This document shows, in pieces, positions 24,794-28,759 of a stretch of 28,759 bases of DNA; positions within the stretch are counted from its first letter, which is position 1, and each line of letters begins with the position of its first letter. The notes beneath the pieces are model-generated. The model was not told the DNA's origin. It ran no database searches and saw only the letters and a list, made by a program, of their open reading frames with translations. The position numbers and the translations under genes were made by a program. The DNA comes from a virus. Location: positions 1 through 28,759 of the IMG/VR virus record IMGVR_UViG_3300025767_000098. The stretch is one strand, 5' to 3'.

Positions 24794-26480
24794 GTCAAAT
24801 AAACTTTTAGAAGTTATTCATAATGATCAGCTGAGCATGAAGGAAGAAATCCAGGCAGGTAATGCTGAACTGGATAAGATCCTTACCGTTCTTACTGATC
24901 AGTTTACGTTTACAAAAGATCTGGCTAATATAGAAGCTCTACGATCACAGACTGAGAGCTTACAAGAGATAGAGCGACAGCAGGAAGAGGCTAGAAGCGC
25001 AGGAGGTCTTTCACCTGCTATAGAGAGAGCTGAAGCATCTACTAAAGGCTTTTTTGATAATATGGGAAGAGGTATTTTAGGTGGTCTTAGAATGCCAACG
25101 TTCGGCGGAGCTCTTCGTGGCGGTTTGCTTACTGCAATAGGCTTTAAGTTTGGAGATCAGATAGGCGAGTTTCTATCGAGAGAGTTAGATACCATTCTCA
25201 CATCGGCTGGTTTTTCGCAAGACCTCACTGATGCGTTTACTGAAAAGGTTGAAGAATATACTGGACCAGTTCTGATGGGCGCTGGTATCGGCTCATTATT
25301 TGGTCCGAAAGGATTAGTTATAGGTGCAATCGCTGGATACCTTTATAAATGGACAGGGATGGATGAACTGTACAGTGACCTTGAAAAAGCGAGTTCTGAA
25401 GAAGAAAAGCAGAAGCTATGGAAAGAATTTGGCAATAGTCTCATCGACAAGCTTCAAGAAAACCCCGTACCTGCTTTACTGCTCGCCGGCTCATTGTTCG
25501 GTGTTAAGGGTATACTGGTAGCCGGTGTGGCAGGCTACCTTTACGAGTCTCTCGGATTGGAAAGACTCTTCAACGGTGAAGGTCGCAAAGAGTTCGCTAA
25601 TGATATTTACAACGCTGTAATGAATAAGGTTATGGGTACACCAATACCAGGTGCTGACGATAGCACATTCGTAGGACCTCCTGTACCAGGGGCTGAGATA
25701 ACTTCAACCGCAGCTGCAGCTGGAGGTGAAAATAGTTTCCTAACTGACCAGGCTTTAGAGGCCGCTCAGTTTACAACGAGACGTAGATTGCTTGCTAGAG
25801 TAAATAGGGATGTACCGCGAAGTCGTTTCGGTCTTCCAACTACAACCGTAACTTCTACGTCTGAGCGTGCTGCTAGAGAAGGTGCTGAACAGGTAGCAGA
25901 GAATGTCGGTGAGAGAGTCGTTCGGGGTGTCAGAAGTAACGGTGTTGAATATTTCCGTGACACAGCAACAAATAAATTTATTGGTAGAGAGGCTGCTGAA
26001 CAGATACTTGAAACCGGTGGTAGAGAGGTTGCAGAACAAGCTGCAGAGACAATTGCTGTTACTACAACAAAAACGATTGTAAAGCATCTTCCATTTGGAA
26101 TCGGATTAGCGTTTAGTGTCCCTTTCGCGATAGGCCGAGCTATGAAAGGTGATTATGTAGGTGCTGGCTTAGAGCTAGCAGAAGGTCTTACCGCTGCTAT
26201 CCCAGGATACGGTACTGCCGCATCATATGCTATTGCTGGCGGGTCGATGGCTAGAGATATTAGCAGAGAGCTCGGCGGAACAGGGGTCATGGAGCCTGCT
26301 GTAGGTACTAATCAATTAGCTCCGTTAGCGGCAGATCTACAAGGCGCTTCTACAATAAACGCCAGAGGCGGTGATACTACGATCATTAATAATAATACCA
26401 ATATGTCTAGTGGTGGATCTGGTACTACTAATCTGCCAAGCGCTAAAGTAAGCGACGGATATATCGCTGGTCGTATATAA
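24786..26480 (+). CDS. 29: Tail tape measure protein (gp29-like)
   Basis: A 564-aa protein; T4 gp29 has 590. Residues 1-70 form a helical, coiled-coil-like N-terminus. Residues 87-125 are Gly-rich (GFFDNMGRGILGG). A duplicated hydrophobic unit follows: about 161-195 (GSLFGPKGLVIGAIAGYLYK) and 229-262 (GSLFGVKGILVAGVAGYLYE). A linker with GAEITSTAAAAG leads to an Arg/Glu-rich helical region (about 330-430), another hydrophobic stretch (PFGIGLAFSVPFAIGRAM) and a Gly/Asn-rich tail (IINNNTNMSSGG). Helical content, hydrophobic segments and position right after the chaperone pair 26/51 support a tape measure. Its stop overlaps the terminator hairpin region. Confidence 0.78.
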   Translation: MDESNKLLEVIHNDQLSMKEEIQAGNAELDKILTVLTDQFTFTKDLANIEALRSQTESLQEIERQQEEARSAGGLSPAIERAEASTKGFFDNMGRGILGGLRMPTFGGALRGGLLTAIGFKFGDQIGEFLSRELDTILTSAGFSQDLTDAFTEKVEEYTGPVLMGAGIGSLFGPKGLVIGAIAGYLYKWTGMDELYSDLEKASSEEEKQKLWKEFGNSLIDKLQENPVPALLLAGSLFGVKGILVAGVAGYLYESLGLERLFNGEGRKEFANDIYNAVMNKVMGTPIPGADDSTFVGPPVPGAEITSTAAAAGGENSFLTDQALEAAQFTTRRRLLARVNRDVPRSRFGLPTTTVTSTSERAAREGAEQVAENVGERVVRGVRSNGVEYFRDTATNKFIGREAAEQILETGGREVAEQAAETIAVTTTKTIVKHLPFGIGLAFSVPFAIGRAMKGDYVGAGLELAEGLTAAIPGYGTAASYAIAGGSMARDISRELGGTGVMEPAVGTNQLAPLAADLQGASTINARGGDTTIINNNTNMSSGGSGTTNLPSAKVSDGYIAGRI

Positions 26481-26509
26481 AAAAAGGGACCGAAGTCCCT
26501 TTCTCTTTT
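26478..26509. terminator. Bidirectional terminator with UUCG tetraloop
   Basis: An 8-bp stem (AAAGGGAC/GTCCCTTT, 26483-26490 and 26495-26502). On the minus strand the loop is UUCG closed by C-G, an extra-stable tetraloop, and the stem is followed by a U7 run: a textbook intrinsic terminator for gene 32 mRNA. On the plus strand the loop is CGAA and the tail is the weaker UUUCUCUUUU, serving the tape measure transcript less well. It starts in the stop codon of the tape measure gene. Confidence 0.88.
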
Positions 26510-26524
26510 ATCATTATCTATTTA

Positions 26525-27439
26525 CTAGTCGTTAGCTAGCTGTTCAAAGAACGACATACTATCATCGTCGTCATCGGTTGATGCAGCAGCCATGGTAGGT
26601 GCAACGGGCTCTGCAGCTGCTCTAGGTGCTGGTGCAGGTGATACATCCTCAACATTCTGAGCAATATCATACCTGTTACCTTGCGACCCTCCATCTAATC
26701 CAAGTACACGATTAAGCTTAGCTTGAAGTTCTTCATATGACTTGAAGTTCTTGGGATCAACAAACTCGGCGAGCGAGTTCTCAGACTTCCAGATTGACTC
26801 TAGCTTATCATCATCATCTAGAAGAGGACCAGACTGATCGAATTCTGATTTATCGTAGTTGCGGTACCCTTCCACTTGACGAATTTTAAGTTTAAAGTTC
26901 GCACCTTCCCAAAGATCAAAAGGATTAACCGGTTGTTCATCTTGGAACTGAGGGTTCATCATATCATTGATCTTATCGAAGATCTTCTTACCGAACTTAT
27001 AAAGGAATACTTTACCTTCGTTCTCCGGCGCAGAAGGATCACTTACAACATAGATGTTAGCGATATAGTTTAGACGTCGCTTTTGCTTACGCACGATGTC
27101 TTTATTAGACTCGATACCTGAGTTCCAAAGCATTGAATTATGCTCTGAGACGGGATCCTTCTTACCAAGAGTGGTAAGAGAGTCTTCGATATACCATCCA
27201 CCGGGTCCTTGGAAGCCATGGTTAAAGACCCTTACCCAAGGTAGATCTTCACCGGCAGGAGCAGGCAGAAGGCGAATAACAGCATAGCCATTACCAGCTT
27301 TATCTACAGTAGGTTTCCAGAAGTTATCGCTGTTGCGATCTTGATTCTCACCGGGGCTATTCAGCTTGTTAGTTTCGCTGATTAGGGTTTCAAGGGAGGT
27401 TTTTCGAGCGCGTTTTAGATCTGCGAATGATGCAGTCAT
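26525..27439 (-). CDS. 32: Single-stranded DNA-binding protein gp32, without zinc cysteines
   Basis: A 304-aa protein, close to T4 gp32 (301 aa). The N-terminal basic segment (FADLKRARKTSLETL) serves cooperativity in the family. The OB core follows T4 well: YAVIRLLPAPAGEDLPWVRV, FNHGFQGPGGWYIEDSL, YIANIYVVSDPSAPENEGKV, FLYKFGKKIFDKINDMM and WEGANFKLKIRQVEGYRNYD. A Pro/Ala linker leads to an acidic tail (DDDDDSMSFFEQLAND) for partner binding. There is no Cys anywhere; where T4 has its zinc-binding Cys residues this protein reads KKDPVSEHNSMLWNSG. It has its own sigma70-like promoter and a strong terminator. An AGAAAG-type purine run precedes the ATG. Confidence 0.93.
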   Translation of the reverse strand: MTASFADLKRARKTSLETLISETNKLNSPGENQDRNSDNFWKPTVDKAGNGYAVIRLLPAPAGEDLPWVRVFNHGFQGPGGWYIEDSLTTLGKKDPVSEHNSMLWNSGIESNKDIVRKQKRRLNYIANIYVVSDPSAPENEGKVFLYKFGKKIFDKINDMMNPQFQDEQPVNPFDLWEGANFKLKIRQVEGYRNYDKSEFDQSGPLLDDDDKLESIWKSENSLAEFVDPKNFKSYEELQAKLNRVLGLDGGSQGNRYDIAQNVEDVSPAPAPRAAAEPVAPTMAAASTDDDDDSMSFFEQLAND

Positions 27440-27517
27440 TTTCTTTCTCCGTATATGCGTTGTATAGTTAGTTTATCCAATATCAAAAACAAATAATATA
27501 ATCATAATGTGCACGTT

Positions 27518-27546
27518 ATTATAGACCAGTTACTACAATAAATCAA
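27518..27546 (-). promoter_or_regulatory. Sigma70-like promoter for gene 32
   Basis: On the minus strand: TTGATT (27546-27541), a 17-bp spacer, then a perfect TATAAT (27523-27518). Transcription would start near 27511, leaving a leader of about 70 nt before the gp32 ATG. A 6-bp dyad, CCAGTT/AACTGG (27526-27531 and 27545-27550), spans the -35 and spacer and could be an operator or a small hairpin at the end of gene 59. Confidence 0.6.
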
Positions 27547-28151
27547 CTGGTAAATACCTTTCTCATAATCTTTTTATATGCATCTTTGTCGATATGTAGA
27601 AAGGGCTTATACTTTACTACCTTGCGTTTAATACTATCGTAACTAAAGTCGTCAATAGTTTTATCCCATCTAGTAGTAAAGGATAATATAATATCCATAA
27701 TTGAGAATGTCTCAATAGAGATATGACCACCTAGCAACTTAGAAAGAAGCATAGGATGGCTGTTATTATTTATAGTGAATAGATCGTCGAACTTGAGGTT
27801 CTTTGAATCTAGATCATCCTGTATCTTCTCACAGTCTAATCTGAAGTTATACTTTAAGCTTTCTGCATACTTGAGCCACTCTTGATACACCTTTTCTGAC
27901 TCAGACCCAACCAAGGATCCAGACCACATACCTTCATCTTTAATAAAGTTTGCGGTAAAGAAGTATACTAGCTCATTCTTTCGATACTTTCTTTCCAGTT
28001 TCGCGAAGAAAAACTTATCGCGTCGCTTAAGAAAGCTATCGTTAGATACCTTCATCTTGCCATTATATTTAAAGAAGTCGTAATCTGTTTTGAAATGATT
28101 TCGAATGGCTAGATAAGTTCTATAAGCATCTGCACCTTCGTATATGTTCAT
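27543..28151 (-). CDS. 59: Helicase loader gp59
   Basis: A 202-aa protein, against 217 in T4 gp59. The N-terminus (GADAYRTYLAIRNHFKTDYD, then FFKYNGKMKVSNDSFLKRRD and KFFFAKLERKYRKNELVYFF) matches the gp59 pattern, with AYRTYLA and the basic KRRDKFFF segment. The second half has the DLFTINNNSHPMLLSKLLGG and ETFSIMDIILSF elements. gp59 is helical, binds forked DNA and gp32, and loads the gp41 helicase. It overlaps gene 33 by one base (TAATG) and lies upstream of gene 32, matching the T4 order 33-59-32. Confidence 0.93.
   Translation of the reverse strand: MNIYEGADAYRTYLAIRNHFKTDYDFFKYNGKMKVSNDSFLKRRDKFFFAKLERKYRKNELVYFFTANFIKDEGMWSGSLVGSESEKVYQEWLKYAESLKYNFRLDCEKIQDDLDSKNLKFDDLFTINNNSHPMLLSKLLGGHISIETFSIMDIILSFTTRWDKTIDDFSYDSIKRKVVKYKPFLHIDKDAYKKIMRKVFTS
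27767..27774 (-). promoter_or_regulatory. Possible late promoter TATAAATA inside gene 59
   Basis: An exact T4 late -10 match on the minus strand, 328 nt before the gp32 ATG, within gene 59 codons for I-N-N. A late promoter for gene 32 inside the upstream gene would fit T4 practice, but the bases are also needed for coding. Confidence 0.3.
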
Positions 28152-28378
28152 TAGAGTGGTAACTGAGCGGATTTTTCTTTAAGACAATTTAGTTCAGAAG
28201 CTTCTGCTTCTAGTTTCTTTTTAATAATAGAGTTGATAAGCTTTGCACCAGTCTCAATCTCTATCTCGTTTGTTTCACAGTAATGCAGTATTGCGTCCAT
28301 GTACGAGACGTTTCGTCCTCGACGTACAATATTTTCGATCTCAGCTGAGAACGTCTGCGTATTCATTAGTTCAACCAT
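28151..28378 (-). CDS. 33: Late promoter transcription accessory protein gp33
   Basis: A 75-aa protein, against 112 in T4 gp33. It shows SAEIENIVRRGRNVSYMDAI, then LHYCETNEIEIETGAKLINS, and the C-terminal LPL end (KEKSAQLPL). T4 gp33 bridges the RNA polymerase beta-flap and the sliding clamp, activating late transcription with gp55; the hydrophobic LPL tail suits a clamp-binding end. It sits directly before gene 59 with a TAATG overlap, as in other marine T4-like phages. A weak AGGA ribosome site lies 9 bases before the ATG at 28378; a second in-frame Met (28366) is an alternative start. Confidence 0.85.
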   Translation of the reverse strand: MVELMNTQTFSAEIENIVRRGRNVSYMDAILHYCETNEIEIETGAKLINSIIKKKLEAEASELNCLKEKSAQLPL

Positions 28379-28405
28379 ATAGTAATATCCTTTTTTCGCT
28401 ACACG

Positions 28406-28759
28406 CTAATTATAATAGATATCTTCATTAGAGGCAACTGTTGCCTTTGTATTCCAGTAATAAAAATGATGATCGTGGATAGACTTTACGTATGACATAC
28501 CTTTATCGTTACGCCATATAGGTTTAACTTTAGAGGAGTGATAGTTAGTAGCGCCTTCTGTAATATCATACCCGTACGACCACGCAAAGTAACTATAACG
28601 AGCTACGTCTAGCGCATTCTGCCAAGTAGATAGCTCCTTCGGTCTATCTGATAAACCATCGCAGTACCAAGAGAACTGACATTGATGTCTTGATACTCTT
28701 CCGGTAGTATATGAGCCTTGCTTAACAACATCACATATATTGTTCGGCCAAAAATCTTC
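28406..28759 (-). CDS. SleB/CwlJ-type cell-wall hydrolase (5' end outside window)
   Basis: A frame open from the right edge to TAG at 28406, 117 residues visible. The product has the C-terminal half of the hydrolase_2 (SleB/CwlJ) fold: NNICDVVKQGSYTTGRVSRH, QCQFSWYCDGLSDRP, then DITEGATNYHSSKVKPIWRN and a closing HDHHFYYW. The upstream part with the expected catalytic Glu is outside the window. In the family such enzymes cut peptidoglycan glycan strands; here it may act as endolysin or in entry. It ends 27 nt before gene 33 in the same orientation and could share its transcript. The tape measure and gp5 in this window lack any lysozyme domain. Confidence 0.85.
   Translation of the reverse strand, partial: EDFWPNNICDVVKQGSYTTGRVSRHQCQFSWYCDGLSDRPKELSTWQNALDVARYSYFAWSYGYDITEGATNYHSSKVKPIWRNDKGMSYVKSIHDHHFYYWNTKATVASNEDIYYN

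Noticed and set aside
25755-26087. 110-aa minus-strand ORF in the tape measure gene
   Set aside because: Antisense shadow with Cys/Ser-rich low-complexity product; no start signal.
1-28759. tRNA genes, CRISPR arrays, integrase or IS elements
   Set aside because: Looked for by eye on both strands; no cloverleaf with conserved arms, no regularly spaced short repeats, no transposase or integrase motifs were found.

Overview
The window is part of the genome of a T4-like contractile-tailed phage (myovirus), of the type known from marine phages of cyanobacteria and SAR11. Evidence is the nearly complete set of T4-type baseplate and tail-hub genes (48, 53, 27, 5, 25, 6, 8, 54, 26, 51, tape measure), the head-completion gene 4, and the replication and late-transcription genes 32, 59 and 33. 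Marine T4-like traits are the DUF4815 giant structural protein, a gene 5 without a lysozyme domain, a gene 32 protein without zinc cysteines, and paired 2-oxoglutarate/Fe(II) oxygenases. The host cannot be named from this sequence. Base composition is moderately AT-rich (judged by eye, not counted). No tRNA, CRISPR, IS element, integrase or attachment site was seen. No stretch over 300 bases lacks a gene.

Layout. (1) Positions 1-995, minus: a glycine-rich, collagen-like adhesin, cut by the left window edge. (2) 1011-2191, minus: two adjacent 2OG-Fe(II) oxygenases. (3) 2245-4107, minus: small tail-associated proteins and an S74-domain fibre, with a 59-bp tandem duplication at the fibre's 3' end. 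(4) 4110-22072, minus: a tightly packed baseplate run, read as 48, 53, 27, 5, a tiny histone H1-like protein, 25, 6, a gp7-like wedge protein, 8 and a 2098-aa DUF4815 protein; most junctions overlap by one base (TAATG) or touch. (5) 22083-26480, plus: 4, a gp2-like protein, 54, 26, 51 and the tape measure, diverging from the minus run across only 10 bp. (6) 26478-26509: a hairpin terminator between convergent transcription units. (7) 26525-28759, minus: 32, 59, 33 and the end of a SleB-type cell-wall hydrolase.

How it works together. The hub (27, 5), wedges (25, 53, 6, 7-like, 8), tube starters (48, 54), chaperones (26/51) and tape measure build baseplate and tail; the fibre and adhesin module at the left end would set host range. 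gp33 switches transcription to late promoters, and several T4-like late -10 elements (TATAAATA or GATAAATA) sit at module boundaries, mostly built over the stop codon of the preceding gene. gp32 has its own sigma70-like promoter and a UUCG-loop terminator.

The strongest unusual signal is a textbook -1 ribosomal frameshift site (T TTT TTC, 5-nt spacer, 11-bp stem) at the end of gene 26. It would fuse gp26 to gp51, like the G/GT tail-assembly chaperones of lambda-like phages, directly upstream of the tape measure gene.
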